NCBI RefSeq assembly: GCF_017161565.1
Contig: NZ_CP066796.1
Location: 372,001 to 436,000, forward strand
Source of the DNA: Erwinia amylovora
GTDB lineage: Bacteria > Pseudomonadota > Gammaproteobacteria > Enterobacterales > Enterobacteriaceae
Length of the DNA: 64,000 nt
Direction: 5' to 3'
The position numbers and the translations under genes were made by a program. The notes below the pieces were generated by a model that saw only the letters and a list, made by a program, of their open reading frames with translations, had not been told where the DNA came from and searched no databases. Numbering within the stretch: the stretch's first letter is position 1; each line of letters begins with the position of its first letter. Shown here one piece after another: positions 1-9,448 of the stretch.

Positions 1-465
1 ATGCACTGTTTTTGCCCGGTTGGCGTATTTGAATAAAAAGGCGACAAGCCATTAGTAAAATTAATTGCGCACGATGTGGTTAATATGTCATTAATTATGA
101 ATGGTTATGCGTTATGCGCAGTTGAAGCTGGCGCTGGTTGCCAGAGCACAGGCAGAAAGGGAGGCACTGAATTCAGAGCGGCCCTACAGATTATGCCGTT
201 ATCGAATTTAGTCAATACCCTTCAGATTAACTTTTCCGTTGCTGGCTCCATCGCATAAAGGGGCCGTTTTAAGGCCGAGTGCGATCGGCCTGTCCCCGCA
301 TCTCTACCTGTAACCCGAAGATATCCCAGCCTGGTTTCCAGGCGAAATATTCGCTCCGATGCACGATCAGCGGGCACGATCAGGGTGCTGCGTGGGTCAC
401 ATGGCGCATTGGTGTTTTAAACAAATCCGGTATGATTGCGGCTATCAGGCTGAAAGGGACATTAT
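1..465. other. gene-free stretch upstream of arcB
   Basis: I find no convincing gene here. The short open frames show no recognisable protein, and the radical-SAM gene yhcC, which precedes arcB in E. coli, is not present. The only structure I can point to is a perfect 7-bp hairpin with a 6-nt loop at 272-291 (AGGCCGA/TCGGCCT), which lacks a T tract. Confidence 0.5.
409..436 (+). promoter_or_regulatory. possible sigma70 promoter of arcB
   Basis: TTGGTG (409-414) and TATGAT (431-436) are separated by 16 bp, about 30 bp before the arcB start. This is a motif match only; no operator was recognised. Confidence 0.35.
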
Positions 466-2805
466 ATGAAGCAAATTCGTTTGTTAGCGCAGTACTACGT
501 TGATTTAATGGTAAAACTAGGCCTAATTCGCTTCTCGTTGCTGCTGGCTTCAGCGCTGGTTGTACTGGCGATGATTGTTCAAATGGCCGTCACGATGGTA
601 CTGCACGGGCACGTTGAAAGCATTGATATGGTGCGTTCGGTGTTTTTTGGCCTGCTGATAACCCCCTGGGCGGTCTATTTTCTCTCGGTAGTGGTGGAAC
701 AGCTGGAAGAATCGCGCCAGCGGCTGGAGCGGCTGGTGGATAAGCTGGAGGAGATGCGCAAACGCGACCTTGAGCTGAATCAGCAAATGCAGGGCAATAT
801 CATCCGCTTAAACCAGGAGATTGCCGATCGTATTAAAGCAGAAGAGGAGCGTCTGCAGGTCATGGCGCGGCTTAAAGATGAGATGTCGCGGCGTGAAGAG
901 GCGCAGATAGAACTCGAACAACAATCCTCATTTCTGCGCTCTTTTCTTGATGCCTCACCGGACCTGGTGTTCTACCGCAACAGCGATCGTCAGTTTTCCG
1001 GCTGTAACCGGGCAATGGAGCTGCTGACGGGCAAAAGTGAAAAACAGCTGATTGGACTGTCGCCCAAAGAAGTCTATGACGACGATGCGGCCACCAAGGT
1101 GCTGGAAACTGACGAAAAAGTATTCCATCACAATGTCTCACTCACCTATGAACAGTGGCTGCAATATCCTGATGGGCGCAAAGCCTGCTTTGAAATCCGT
1201 AAGGTGCCCTATTACGACCGGGTGGGTAAACGCAGCGGGCTGATGGGCTTCGGACGCGATATAACCGAGCGTAAGCGCTATCAGGACGCGTTAGAGAACG
1301 CCAGCAGGGAAAAGACTACCTTTATTTCAACGATCAGCCACGAGCTGCGTACGCCGCTTAATGGCATTGTCGGTTTAAGCCGTATTCTGCTGGACAGCCA
1401 TCTCGACCAGGAACAGCTCAAGTACCTCAAAACGATCCATGTGTCGGCCATTACCCTCGGCAACATTTTTAATGATGTGATCGAAATGGACAAAATGGAA
1501 CGACGTAAAGTGCAGCTGGATACTCAGCCGATGGATTTCACCGGCTTCCTTGCTGACCTGGAAAATATCGCCGGGCTGCTGGTCGAGCCGAAAGGGCTAA
1601 AGTTTGTGCTGGAAACGCAGCCGCCGCTGCCCCACAAAATCCTGGCCGACGGTACACGCTTACGTCAGATCCTGTGGAATCTGATTGGTAATGCGGTGAA
1701 ATTCACCCGGCAGGGTGAAATTGTGGTGCGTGTCGGCTATCAGAGCGAAGAGTGCCTGCGTTTTGATGTCCAGGATTCCGGTATTGGCATCCCTCTGGAT
1801 GAGCAGGACAAGATATTTGCCATGTATTATCAGGTGAAGGATCGCCGCGGCGGTAAACCTGCTACCGGCACCGGCATTGGTCTGGCTGTTTCACGTCGGC
1901 TGGCTCAAAGCATGGGTGGGGATATCAGCGTTTCAGGCGCACCCGGCAAAGGATCGTGCTTTACCCTGATTGTTAACGCGCCGCGCGTGGCGGAAGTAGC
2001 ACAGAACGATGGTGCTGAAGAAGAACTGCCGCTGCCGGCCCTGCATGTCCTGCTGGTAGAAGACATTGAGCTGAATGTCGTGGTGGCCCGCTCCGTGCTT
2101 GAGAAGCTGGGCAACAGCGTGGAAGTGGCGATGAGCGGTCAGGCAGCGCTGGATATGTTTGACCCGGATGAGTTCGATCTGGTGTTGCTGGATATTCAGC
2201 TACCGGATATGACCGGGCTGGATGTGGCGCGCGCTATTCATCTGCGCTATCCCGATGCACCGCTGCCACCGCTGGTGGCGCTGACGGCCAACGTGCTGAA
2301 GGACAAACGGGAATATCTGGATGCCGGCATGGATGACGTGTTGAGCAAACCGCTGGCGGTACCTGCACTGACGGCAATGATCAAAGGATACTGGGATTGC
2401 CAGCCAGAGGATCGCACGGCGGATCCTGAGCCTGGCATGGGGGAAAAGGAGCTGGCGTTACTCGATTTACCGATGCTGGAACAGTATATGGAGCTGGTTG
2501 GCCCCGGGTTAATCCACCAAAGCCTGGCGATATTTAAGCAGATGATGCCCGGATATCTGGCGGTGCTGGACTCGAATATGATGGCTCGCGACCAGAAAGG
2601 GATTGTGGAAGAGGGGCACAAAATTAAGGGTGCAGCGGGTTCTGTTGGCCTGATGCATTTGCAGCAGGTGGCTAAACAGATTCAAAGCCCGGAGCTGCCG
2701 GCATGGTGGGACAACGTTCAGGAATGGATCGATGAACTTAAACTTGAGTGGCGGAATGATATGGAAGTTTTACGGCAATGGGTAACAGACGCTGAAAAAA
2801 AATGA
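466..2805 (+). CDS. arcB: aerobic respiration control sensor kinase ArcB
   Basis: Inner-membrane hybrid histidine kinase that senses quinone redox state and phosphorylates ArcA through a four-step relay. The 779 aa match the family length (E. coli 778). Two membrane helices occupy about residues 22-75, followed by a coiled coil, a PAS domain (about 150-270), the kinase core, a receiver and an Hpt domain. All relay residues are present: His292 (in ISHELRTP), Asp576 (in VLLDIQLPD) and His718 (in EEGHKIKGAAG). The two redox cysteines, Cys180 and Cys241, are also conserved, so quinone-controlled disulfide silencing should work. The start has an AAGGGA ribosome site 9 nt upstream. Its 3' end overlaps the terminator of the convergent ArcZ RNA. 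The signalling system looks intact although two anaerobic functions elsewhere in the window are lost. Confidence 0.97.
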   Translation: MKQIRLLAQYYVDLMVKLGLIRFSLLLASALVVLAMIVQMAVTMVLHGHVESIDMVRSVFFGLLITPWAVYFLSVVVEQLEESRQRLERLVDKLEEMRKRDLELNQQMQGNIIRLNQEIADRIKAEEERLQVMARLKDEMSRREEAQIELEQQSSFLRSFLDASPDLVFYRNSDRQFSGCNRAMELLTGKSEKQLIGLSPKEVYDDDAATKVLETDEKVFHHNVSLTYEQWLQYPDGRKACFEIRKVPYYDRVGKRSGLMGFGRDITERKRYQDALENASREKTTFISTISHELRTPLNGIVGLSRILLDSHLDQEQLKYLKTIHVSAITLGNIFNDVIEMDKMERRKVQLDTQPMDFTGFLADLENIAGLLVEPKGLKFVLETQPPLPHKILADGTRLRQILWNLIGNAVKFTRQGEIVVRVGYQSEECLRFDVQDSGIGIPLDEQDKIFAMYYQVKDRRGGKPATGTGIGLAVSRRLAQSMGGDISVSGAPGKGSCFTLIVNAPRVAEVAQNDGAEEELPLPALHVLLVEDIELNVVVARSVLEKLGNSVEVAMSGQAALDMFDPDEFDLVLLDIQLPDMTGLDVARAIHLRYPDAPLPPLVALTANVLKDKREYLDAGMDDVLSKPLAVPALTAMIKGYWDCQPEDRTADPEPGMGEKELALLDLPMLEQYMELVGPGLIHQSLAIFKQMMPGYLAVLDSNMMARDQKGIVEEGHKIKGAAGSVGLMHLQQVAKQIQSPELPAWWDNVQEWIDELKLEWRNDMEVLRQWVTDAEKK

Positions 2806-2915
2806 CCCCGACCGAAGCCGGGGTGCGCGAAGACTGCGCCAACACCAGGGAAATTGGTAACCTGTGCTGTTCTGATAGGTATCGTCGGGAGCACAGGTTT
2901 GGTATTGGGTAGAAC
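2795..2915 (-). ncRNA. arcZ: ArcZ small regulatory RNA
   Basis: Hfq-dependent trans-acting RNA that activates rpoS and represses many mRNAs; in E. coli it lies directly downstream of arcB on the opposite strand, as here. Read on the minus strand, 2803-2850 contains the conserved ArcZ core: the seed TTTCCCTGGTGTTGGCGCAG, then TTCGCGCACCCCGG, the terminator stem CCCCG/CGGGG and a run of eight T ending at 2795. A 5' hairpin (CCTGTGCT/AGCACAGG) lies about 80-110 nt upstream of the 3' end. The 5' end near 2915 is estimated from the usual length of about 121 nt. The terminator T run lies inside the last codons of arcB, so the two transcripts overlap at their 3' ends. Confidence 0.9.
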
Positions 2916-3594
2916 TTAAAACATCGTGTTACTAGCTTAGCAAATCCTTCATCACATGTTACCAGATTCATTAAAATGTGTGATGTTGAACGGCGTCTTT
3001 CAACAGGAGACCCGAATTTGAGCATTTAGTCAAGCAAGGAATCAATTTGAACGACAGATTGCTTACTTTTTAAACATATTTGTCTTTTTTTTGACCCGCA
3101 GGATTAGGTTGAACGCATAAGTTGAACCGCTTTTTCTCTCCGACGGAGCCTGATGTTATCATATCGGCATGAGTTCAGTTTAACCATCTGTTTTTATTTA
3201 TTTTGTTGAGTTTTTCTGAGCAATAGCTGCAACGTTCTGATTTGTATTACCACAAATTATCCGATAGTTGATCAGAAATATTTAAAAGCAGACCCTGCCA
3301 TCGGGCAGAATTGCTCAGTTCAGTACCTTTGCGCGGCGAAATAAGTAGCATAGTGAAAAATTCTGCATGAACTTATTTCAAAGGATGTCATTTTTCACTG
3401 ACTTGATGAGGATAAATATTAGAATTTTGAATCATTCGCCTGCCAGATGACTACCCGGCTGGCCATCAAGTTGTGGGTTGTAGCGAGATCGTACGTTTTA
3501 ATGGAACCGATTCCGCTAAGAACAGATTAACTTATCTTTATGGAGAAATCCTGGTGGATTTTTACGCAGATCGCAATTTAGTGGTTCCACGTAT
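2916..3594. other. AT-rich gene-free gap where elbB is expected
   Basis: In E. coli elbB lies between arcB/arcZ and mtgA. I searched all frames by eye for ElbB-like sequence and found none. The gap is clearly more AT-rich than its surroundings. It contains two interleaved perfect inverted repeats near 3338-3399 (listed separately) and a small hairpin, CTGCC-ATC-GGCAG, near 3295-3308. The promoter of mtgA must lie here, since its usual upstream partner is gone. Confidence 0.6.
3338..3399. repeat. two interleaved inverted repeats (pseudoknot topology)
   Basis: Repeat A is GAAATAAGT (3338-3346) with ACTTATTTC (3371-3379), 9 bp perfect. Repeat B is AGTGAAAAAT (3352-3361) with ATTTTTCACT (3390-3399), 10 bp perfect. 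Their order is A-B-A'-B', so they cannot form as two simple nested hairpins. They could form an H-type pseudoknot in RNA, two alternative hairpins, or paired DNA operators. Function unknown. Confidence 0.6.
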
Positions 3595-4320
3595 ATGAGC
3601 CACGGCCAAAACAGCAGGTTAAAGTCTGTCAGGTACTGGATTATTCGTCTGGTGCTGGGCGTAACGGGTTTATGGTTGAGCGGTTTAGTGGTTTTTGCTT
3701 TTGTGCCGGTACCTTTCTCTGCTGTGATGGTTGAGCGGCAGTTGGCGGCATGGTTTAGCGGCGACTTCAGCTATGTCGCCCACTCGGACTGGGTTGACAT
3801 GCCGGATATATCACCGTGGATGGCGCTGGCGGTGATCGCCGCTGAAGATCAAAAGTATCCCACTCACTGGGGATTTGATCTTGCGGCAATCCAGTCGGTG
3901 CTGGACAGCGATGGCGAGAAAAAGAAGATGCGTGGCGCCTCGACGTTATCGCAGCAGACGGCTAAAAATGTTTTCCTCTGGGACGGGCGCAGCTGGGTAC
4001 GCAAAGGGCTGGAAGCCGGATTAACCCTGGGCATAGAGTCTGTCTGGACCAAGCGGCGGATCCTCACCGTTTATCTTAACGTTGCTGAAATGGGAAAAGG
4101 GGTTTTTGGCGTTGAGCAGGCAGCGCAGCGCTACTTTCATAAACCTGCCAGCCGTCTGACCCGTTCTGAAGCGGCATTGCTGGCGGCGGTTCTGCCTGCT
4201 CCGCTTCATTTCAGGGCTGATGCGCCGTCTGCCTACTTGCGCCAGCGGCAGCAATGGATTTTACGCCAAATGCGTCAGTTAGGCGGGGAAGGCTTTCTGC
4301 GTGAACATAAGTTGCAGTGA
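3595..4320 (+). CDS. mtgA: monofunctional peptidoglycan glycosyltransferase MtgA
   Basis: Membrane-anchored GT51 transglycosylase that polymerises lipid II into glycan strands in the periplasm, without a transpeptidase domain. The 241 aa fit the family. One N-terminal membrane helix (about residues 14-36) is followed by the GT51 signature with catalytic Glu84 (in IAAEDQKYP), then RGASTLSQQ, and the second conserved block [12 protein letters not shown]. The ribosome site is weak, and the start was chosen from the family N-terminus. In E. coli mtgA is preceded by elbB; here a long non-coding gap precedes it, so it probably has its own promoter. Confidence 0.95.
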   Translation: MSHGQNSRLKSVRYWIIRLVLGVTGLWLSGLVVFAFVPVPFSAVMVERQLAAWFSGDFSYVAHSDWVDMPDISPWMALAVIAAEDQKYPTHWGFDLAAIQSVLDSDGEKKKMRGASTLSQQTAKNVFLWDGRSWVRKGLEAGLTLGIESVWTKRRILTVYLNVAEMGKGVFGVEQAAQRYFHKPASRLTRSEAALLAAVLPAPLHFRADAPSAYLRQRQQWILRQMRQLGGEGFLREHKLQ

Positions 4321-4395
4321 AAATTAACCCCCGTGTGGCAAACAGGCGGTAGCGAGGAGAAAGCCGGCTGTCAGTTGTCGGCCTTGATCCCTGGC

Positions 4396-4668
4396 TCAGT
4401 CTTCATCAAAACCGGCATTAAACAGGTCGATGACCGCCGCCAGCGCTTTCTCTTCCTCGGGGCCGCTGGCCTCCACCTCAATATGGCCGCCTTTAGCAGA
4501 ATCCAGCATCAGCAGGGCAATAACGCTGCTGGCTTCGGCTTCTGTGCCGCTTTCATTGCGTAGCAGCACTTCGGCATCAAAACTTTGTACTAACTCAAAC
4601 AGCTTCATCGCCGGGCGGGCGTGCATACCCAGCTTGTTTTTAATCTCAACGGTCTGCTTTATGCTCAT
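4396..4668 (-). CDS. npr: nitrogen-PTS phosphocarrier protein NPr
   Basis: HPr-like carrier (PtsO) of the nitrogen phosphotransferase chain, moving phosphate from EI-Ntr (PtsP) to EIIA-Ntr (PtsN). The 90-aa protein has the phosphorylated His16 in KLGMHARPA and the characteristic C-terminus FNAGFDED. It is the last gene of the rpoN cluster, and its start overlaps the rapZ stop by 4 nt, implying translational coupling. In E. coli the unphosphorylated form also modulates LpxD, linking this cluster to LPS synthesis; that link is family knowledge, not visible here. Confidence 0.97.
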   Translation of the reverse strand: MSIKQTVEIKNKLGMHARPAMKLFELVQSFDAEVLLRNESGTEAEASSVIALLMLDSAKGGHIEVEASGPEEEKALAAVIDLFNAGFDED

Positions 4669-5519
4669 GGTTTGCGTTTTTCCAGCGTACGATGGCGGGA
4701 CTGAACGTTTTTACCGCGCGAGCGGAAATAGTCTGCCAGTTGCTCAGCAATATATACCGAGCGGTGTTTACCACCGGTACAGCCGATGGCGACGGTCAGA
4801 TAGCTGCGATTGTTCGTTTCCAGCATCGGCAACCACAGCTCCAGATAACTGCGCGTCTGATAAATAAAGTTATGAACTTCAGTATGGCGGTCGAGGAACG
4901 CGGCGACGGGGCGGTCAAGGCCGGTCATCGGACGCAGCTTCGGGTCCCAGTGCGGATTGGGCAGGAAGCGCACGTCAAAAACGTAATCGGCGTCGATTGG
5001 AATGCCGTGCTTAAAGCCAAACGATTCGAAAACTATTGTCAGTTCGCGCTCACGCTTACCCAGCAGGCGGGTGCGCAGCATTTCTGCCAGCTCATGAACG
5101 GACATTTCTGAGGTATCAATAATCAGATCGGCGCGTGAACGCAACGGTTCCAGCAGAACGTTTTCTTCATCAATGGCACTTTCCAGCGACAAATTTTTAC
5201 TGGAAAGGGGATGCAGACGGCGGGTATCGCTGTAGCGTCGGATCAAGGTATTGCGATCGGCATCAAGAAACAGCAGCTGCGGCGAGAAACTGTCAGGCAG
5301 GCTGGTGAGTGCGCGTTCGAATACCTCCGGGGATTCCGGCATGTTACGCACGTCAATACTCACCGCAGCAGGCATATTGCGTTCTGCCAGTGAGTTAGCC
5401 AGATCGGGCAGCAATACCACGGGTAGATTATCCACGCAGTAGAATCCCATATCTTCCAGGGCACGCAGCGCCACCGATTTTCCAGAGCCTGAACGACCGC
5501 TGACGATCATCAGCACCAT
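4665..5519 (-). CDS. rapZ: RNase adapter protein RapZ
   Basis: RNA-binding adapter that delivers the GlmZ small RNA to RNase E and so controls glmS translation by glucosamine-6-phosphate level. The 284 aa equal the family length. The N-terminal kinase-like domain carries a Walker A motif, GRSGSGKS (residues 8-15). The C-terminal domain has the conserved [11 protein letters not shown] block and a basic tail ending EKRKP used for RNA binding. It lies between ptsN and npr in the usual order. About 195 bp separate it from ptsN. Confidence 0.96.
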   Translation of the reverse strand: MVLMIVSGRSGSGKSVALRALEDMGFYCVDNLPVVLLPDLANSLAERNMPAAVSIDVRNMPESPEVFERALTSLPDSFSPQLLFLDADRNTLIRRYSDTRRLHPLSSKNLSLESAIDEENVLLEPLRSRADLIIDTSEMSVHELAEMLRTRLLGKRERELTIVFESFGFKHGIPIDADYVFDVRFLPNPHWDPKLRPMTGLDRPVAAFLDRHTEVHNFIYQTRSYLELWLPMLETNNRSYLTVAIGCTGGKHRSVYIAEQLADYFRSRGKNVQSRHRTLEKRKP

Positions 5520-5713
5520 TTACTTTTCCCCCAGTTTAGCGCTTTGCACCTTTGTGCTTTAAATTGCAATCGCATTAGCCGCTTTGCCCGGGCTGTCGCC
5601 GGACGGTGTTTCTACGAGATGTGCTGTGAACGGCGTCTGTATCGCTGACTGCATTTGGCGTTTTGCAATTGTTTTATTATTACGCCAATGATGATGGATA
5701 GATCACCGATCGG

Positions 5714-6196
5714 TTAGATCTCATGGTGATCTTCAGTGATGATATGATACAGATCTTCATCACTTTGTGCCGCGCGCAAACGACGCAGGACCGTTTTATC
5801 TGCCAGACGTTTGGCGACCAGAGAAAGTGTGTGCAGGTGCGTTTTACACTGATCTGCCGGCACCAGCAGGGCAAACAGCAAATCCACAGGCTGGTTATCA
5901 ATGGCATCAAAAGCGATGGGGTTCTCCAGGCGGATAAAAACGCCTACGGCGCGCAAAGTATCTTCTTCTAATTTGCCGTGCGGGATGGCAATGCCACTAC
6001 CGATGCCGGTACTGCCCATTCTTTCGCGCGTCAGAATAGCATCGAAAATTATCTGTTGTGGCAGGTTAAGCTGTTTAGCCGCCAGTTCACTGATAATTTC
6101 CAGAGCGCGTTTTTTGCTTTGGCAATGTACATCGTTACGCGTGCAGGCGACGCTTAGCACGGAGTCCAGTTCCAGTTTCACATCGTTGTTCATCAT
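5714..6196 (-). CDS. ptsN: nitrogen-regulatory EIIA protein PtsN
   Basis: EIIA-Ntr, the output protein of the nitrogen PTS; its phosphorylation state controls potassium uptake (TrkA, KdpD) and other targets. The 160 aa carry phosphorylation site His73 in IAIPHGKLEED. The start has two adjacent ATG codons; the first gives the alignment seen in E. coli. The C-terminus (EDHHEI) is a few residues shorter than in E. coli and differs in sequence, which is common at this end. It belongs to the rpoN-hpf-ptsN-rapZ-npr unit. Confidence 0.96.
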   Translation of the reverse strand: MMNNDVKLELDSVLSVACTRNDVHCQSKKRALEIISELAAKQLNLPQQIIFDAILTRERMGSTGIGSGIAIPHGKLEEDTLRAVGVFIRLENPIAFDAIDNQPVDLLFALLVPADQCKTHLHTLSLVAKRLADKTVLRRLRAAQSDEDLYHIITEDHHEI

Positions 6197-6277
6197 AGTT
6201 TCACTTACTTATTCACTTCCGCAGGGCGCATGGCATTTTCCCAGGGTTGGATCATAAGATTAACATGCCGCATCGAG

Positions 6278-6312
6278 TAACGGCTCGTCTTTGAACAGAA
6301 GACGAGCCGTTA
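6278..6312. repeat. long perfect hairpin between hpf and ptsN
   Basis: TAACGGCTCGTCTT and AAGACGAGCCGTTA pair perfectly over 14 bp around a 7-nt loop (6292-6298). No T tract follows on either strand, so it does not look like a standard intrinsic terminator. It could be an RNase processing or mRNA-stability element that sets hpf/ptsN expression ratios. Confidence 0.7.
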
Positions 6313-6373
6313 ACCGCGTTCAGCCTCACTCATGATTTCGGTACTGAAAAATCCAGCCGGTGCTTAGTGAAGT

Positions 6374-6661
6374 TTAGTGTTGTTTTAGCTTGTCTTTATG
6401 TTTATTCAACTGACGCGTCAGCTTATCGATGAGGCCGTCAATCGCCGCGTACATATCTTTATCTTCCGAGGTGGCATGCAGCTCGCCGCCGTTTACATGC
6501 AGCGTGGCATCTGCAATTTGCGTCACTTTCTCCACTTTTAAAACAATATAGACCTGGTTAATCCGGTCAAAATAGTGCTCCAGTTTGGCAAATTTAGTGG
6601 TAACAAACTCGCGCAATGGTTCAGTGATGTCAACGTGTTGTCCGGTAATATTGAGCTGCAT
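6374..6661 (-). CDS. hpf: ribosome hibernation promoting factor HPF
   Basis: Small protein that binds the 30S decoding region and promotes 100S ribosome dimers in stationary phase. The 95 aa match the short HPF of gamma-proteobacteria, starting MQLNITGQHVDIT. It has the single ribosome-binding domain and no long C-terminal dimerisation domain. It lies 22 bp downstream of rpoN in the same direction, so it is co-transcribed with it. Confidence 0.96.
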   Translation of the reverse strand: MQLNITGQHVDITEPLREFVTTKFAKLEHYFDRINQVYIVLKVEKVTQIADATLHVNGGELHATSEDKDMYAAIDGLIDKLTRQLNKHKDKLKQH

Positions 6662-6683
6662 CGTGTCTTCCTTCTCTGTTCGT

Positions 6684-8117
6684 TCAAACCAGCTGTTTAC
6701 GCTGATTCGATGGCGGGATGGATAAAGACTCTCGGTATTTTGCCACAGTGCGCCTGGCGACCATAATTCCCTGTTCGGAAAGCATGGAGGTTAACTTGCT
6801 GTCGCTAAGCGGTTTGGCAGGGTTTTCCGCCGAGACTAACTTTTTCACCAGCGCACGAATGGCCGTGGATGAGGCTTCGCCCCCGCTGTCGGTATTGACG
6901 TGGCTGGAGAAAAAATACTTCAGTTCAAAAATACCGCGCGGGCTGTGCAGATACTTTTGCGTGGTGACGCGCGAAATAGTTGACTCATGCATCTCGACCG
7001 CGCTGGCAATATCTGCCAGTACCATCGGGCGCATAAACTCTTCACCTTGTTCAAAAAAAGCCTGCTGTCGGTCGACGATGCAACGGGTCACTTTTAGCAG
7101 GGTATCATTACGGCTTTCCAGACTTTTGATCAGCCATTTCGCCTCCTGCAGGTGACTGCGGATAAACTGCGAGTCGCTATCGCTGCGTGAATTTGTGCCA
7201 AGAGAAGCGTAATGCTGGTTAATCTTTAGCCGCGGCACGCTGTCAGCATTAAGCTCTACCGCCCAGCGATGGCTGATTTTGCGTACCAGTACGTCCGGGA
7301 TAACATACTCCGGTTCCTGAGTATTGACCGACTGACCTGGCCTGGGGTCGAGGGTCTGAATCAGCTGCATGGCGCTTTTCAGCACCTCTTCCTTAAGGCG
7401 CGTGACGCGCATCAGACTGCGAAAATCATGGTTTGCCAGCAGATCGAGATGTTCGCTGACAATCAGACGAGCCTCTTTGAGAAAAGGATGCTCTTGAGCG
7501 AACTGCGATAGCTGAACCAGCAGACAGTCACGCAGATCGCGCGCGCAGACGCCAACAGGGTCAAAGCGCTGTACCCGTTTCAGTACCGCTTCGACTTCCT
7601 CTGGTGCCAGCTCGTCGTTACCCATGCTGTCGAGGATTTCCTCCAGTGAAACCGTCAGATAGCCGGTATTATCTACGGCATCGACAATCGACGTTGCAAT
7701 TGCCCGGTCGGTATCGCTAAACGGCGTCAGCTCTACCTGCCACATCAGATAGTCCTGCAGCGTCTGCGTTGTTTCCCCCTGATAGACGGGCAATTCATCG
7801 TCATGGTAGTCGGTGCCGGTCCCTGAGGGCGTTCCGGCGGTATAAATCTCATCCCAGGTGGCATCCAGCGGCAGCTCTTCCGGCATGTCCTTCTGTTCCA
7901 GTGCTTCCCGGGTATCCAGCGCCTCGGTTTCCTGATATTCGCGACTGGCCACCTCTTCATGAATATCGGTCTGTTCAAGCAGCGGGTTACTTTCCAGCGC
8001 CAGCTGAATTTCTTGTTGTAGTTCAAGCGTAGAGAGCTGTAACAGGCGAATGGCCTGTTGCAGCTGTGGCGTCATGGCAAGCTGTTGGCTCAGCCTGAGT
8101 TGTAGACCTTGCTTCAT
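6684..8117 (-). CDS. rpoN: RNA polymerase sigma-54 factor RpoN
   Basis: Sigma factor for -24/-12 promoters, needing AAA+ activators; it controls nitrogen assimilation and, in plant-pathogenic Erwinia, the hrp type III secretion regulon through HrpL (established for that genus). The 477 aa equal the E. coli length. The glutamine/leucine-rich activator region I is at the N-terminus ([20 protein letters not shown]), followed by an acidic linker, the helix-turn-helix region and the RpoN box [10 protein letters not shown] at residues 454-463. It follows lptB by 48 bp and leads the hpf-ptsN-rapZ-npr group. Confidence 0.98.
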   Translation of the reverse strand: MKQGLQLRLSQQLAMTPQLQQAIRLLQLSTLELQQEIQLALESNPLLEQTDIHEEVASREYQETEALDTREALEQKDMPEELPLDATWDEIYTAGTPSGTGTDYHDDELPVYQGETTQTLQDYLMWQVELTPFSDTDRAIATSIVDAVDNTGYLTVSLEEILDSMGNDELAPEEVEAVLKRVQRFDPVGVCARDLRDCLLVQLSQFAQEHPFLKEARLIVSEHLDLLANHDFRSLMRVTRLKEEVLKSAMQLIQTLDPRPGQSVNTQEPEYVIPDVLVRKISHRWAVELNADSVPRLKINQHYASLGTNSRSDSDSQFIRSHLQEAKWLIKSLESRNDTLLKVTRCIVDRQQAFFEQGEEFMRPMVLADIASAVEMHESTISRVTTQKYLHSPRGIFELKYFFSSHVNTDSGGEASSTAIRALVKKLVSAENPAKPLSDSKLTSMLSEQGIMVARRTVAKYRESLSIPPSNQRKQLV

Positions 8118-8165
8118 ATTCAGGATGTTAATTCCCCAGAAATCATACCTAAGGTGAACACCTTA

Positions 8166-8891
8166 TCAGAGTCTGAACTCTTCGCCTAAATAGACACGCT
8201 TCACTTGTTCATCGGCCAGGATCGCTTCTGGGGTACCGTGGGCGATTAAATGCCCCTGACTGACAATGTAGGCGCGTTCGCAGACTGCCAGCGTTTCACG
8301 GACGTTATGGTCGGTGATCAAGACGCCAAGGCCGCTGTCGCGCAGATGTTCGATTATTTTTTTTATATCAATCACGGAGATGGGGTCAACCCCGGCGAAA
8401 GGCTCATCCAACAGGATAAATTTTGGATTGGCTGCCAGCGCGCGGGCAATTTCCACGCGGCGGCGTTCGCCCCCGGATAGGGCCTGTCCCAGGCTATCAC
8501 GCAGATGCGCGATATGAAATTCTGCCAGTAGCTCATTGGCACGGTCTTCGCGCTGTTCGCTGGTGAGATCGTTACGGATCTGCAATACCGCCATCAAATT
8601 GTCGTAAACGCTCAGGCGACGGAAAATAGAGGCTTCCTGTGGCAAGTAGCCAATCCCCCGGCGCGCGCGCGCGTGTAACGGCAATATACTGATGTCTTCT
8701 TCATCGATCACGATGCGCCCCGCATCGCGCGGCACAATCCCTACGACCATATAAAATGTCGTTGTTTTGCCCGCCCCGTTAGGGCCAAGCAGACCAACGA
8801 TTTCGCCGGACTTAACCTGCAGGCTGACATCTTCAACCACCCGACGACCTTTGTAGGCTTTCGCCAGGTTTTCTGCAATTAAGGTTGCCAT
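8166..8891 (-). CDS. lptB: LPS export ABC transporter ATPase LptB
   Basis: Cytoplasmic ATPase of the LptB2FG complex that extracts LPS from the inner membrane and drives it to the cell surface. The 241 aa contain Walker A GPNGAGKT (36-43), the signature LSGGERRR, Walker [13 protein letters not shown] and the switch histidine in ITDHNV. It follows lptA after a 5-bp gap, forming the lptC-lptA-lptB cistron block. Confidence 0.97.
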   Translation of the reverse strand: MATLIAENLAKAYKGRRVVEDVSLQVKSGEIVGLLGPNGAGKTTTFYMVVGIVPRDAGRIVIDEEDISILPLHARARRGIGYLPQEASIFRRLSVYDNLMAVLQIRNDLTSEQREDRANELLAEFHIAHLRDSLGQALSGGERRRVEIARALAANPKFILLDEPFAGVDPISVIDIKKIIEHLRDSGLGVLITDHNVRETLAVCERAYIVSQGHLIAHGTPEAILADEQVKRVYLGEEFRL

Positions 8892-8896
8892 ATTCG

Positions 8897-9448
8897 TTAG
8901 TTACTCTTCTTCTGGCCGTTTGACGAAGGGTCTTTATCTTGCAGCTGTGACGGCACCAGCACGGTAGTAACGCGTTTGCCGGTGTTGCCGTAAGCCTGCA
9001 TTTTTTGTTCTTTTACCAGATAGGTAATGCGATCGCCTTTTACATTACTGTCAAGCTGTTCGAGATAGGCGTTCCCGGTTAACTCGACCCGATCGTTCGC
9101 CAGCTCGTAACGCATTTTCTCAGCGTGGCCCTGAACCGGTTTACCGTTATCCTGCATTTGGTAGAACGTTGCAAGATTGCCATAGGCATCGACAATGGTT
9201 TTTTTGCTATCGCCGCCCGGACGGGTCACGACCACCTTATCCGCCGTAATTTTGATGCTGCCCTGAGTGACCAACACGTTGCCGGTGAAGGTTGCCACAT
9301 TACCCTGCATATCCAGCGCCTGGTTTTCTGAATCAACATTAACGGGTTTATTGGAGTCGCCGGTCAGCGCGAATGCCGGAACGCTACTGGCCAGCAGCAG
9401 GCCGGCTGTCAGTAACTTTAAGCTTTTATTGTTCATTTTGAATTTCAT
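8897..9448 (-). CDS. lptA: periplasmic LPS transport protein LptA
   Basis: Beta-jellyroll protein that forms the periplasmic bridge carrying LPS between LptC and LptD. The start at 9448 ([11 protein letters not shown]) was chosen because it matches the E. coli N-terminus; a start 7 codons upstream is possible but less likely. A signal peptide ends near VPAFA. The conserved OstA core runs from [13 protein letters not shown] to [14 protein letters not shown]. The 5' end overlaps the end of lptC by 23 nt, so translation is probably coupled. Confidence 0.95.
   Translation of the reverse strand: MKFKMNNKSLKLLTAGLLLASSVPAFALTGDSNKPVNVDSENQALDMQGNVATFTGNVLVTQGSIKITADKVVVTRPGGDSKKTIVDAYGNLATFYQMQDNGKPVQGHAEKMRYELANDRVELTGNAYLEQLDSNVKGDRITYLVKEQKMQAYGNTGKRVTTVLVPSQLQDKDPSSNGQKKSN

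Noticed and set aside
2806..2823. intrinsic terminator of arcB on the plus strand
   Set aside because: The CCCCG/CGGGG stem lacks a T run on the plus strand; it is the ArcZ terminator read backwards.
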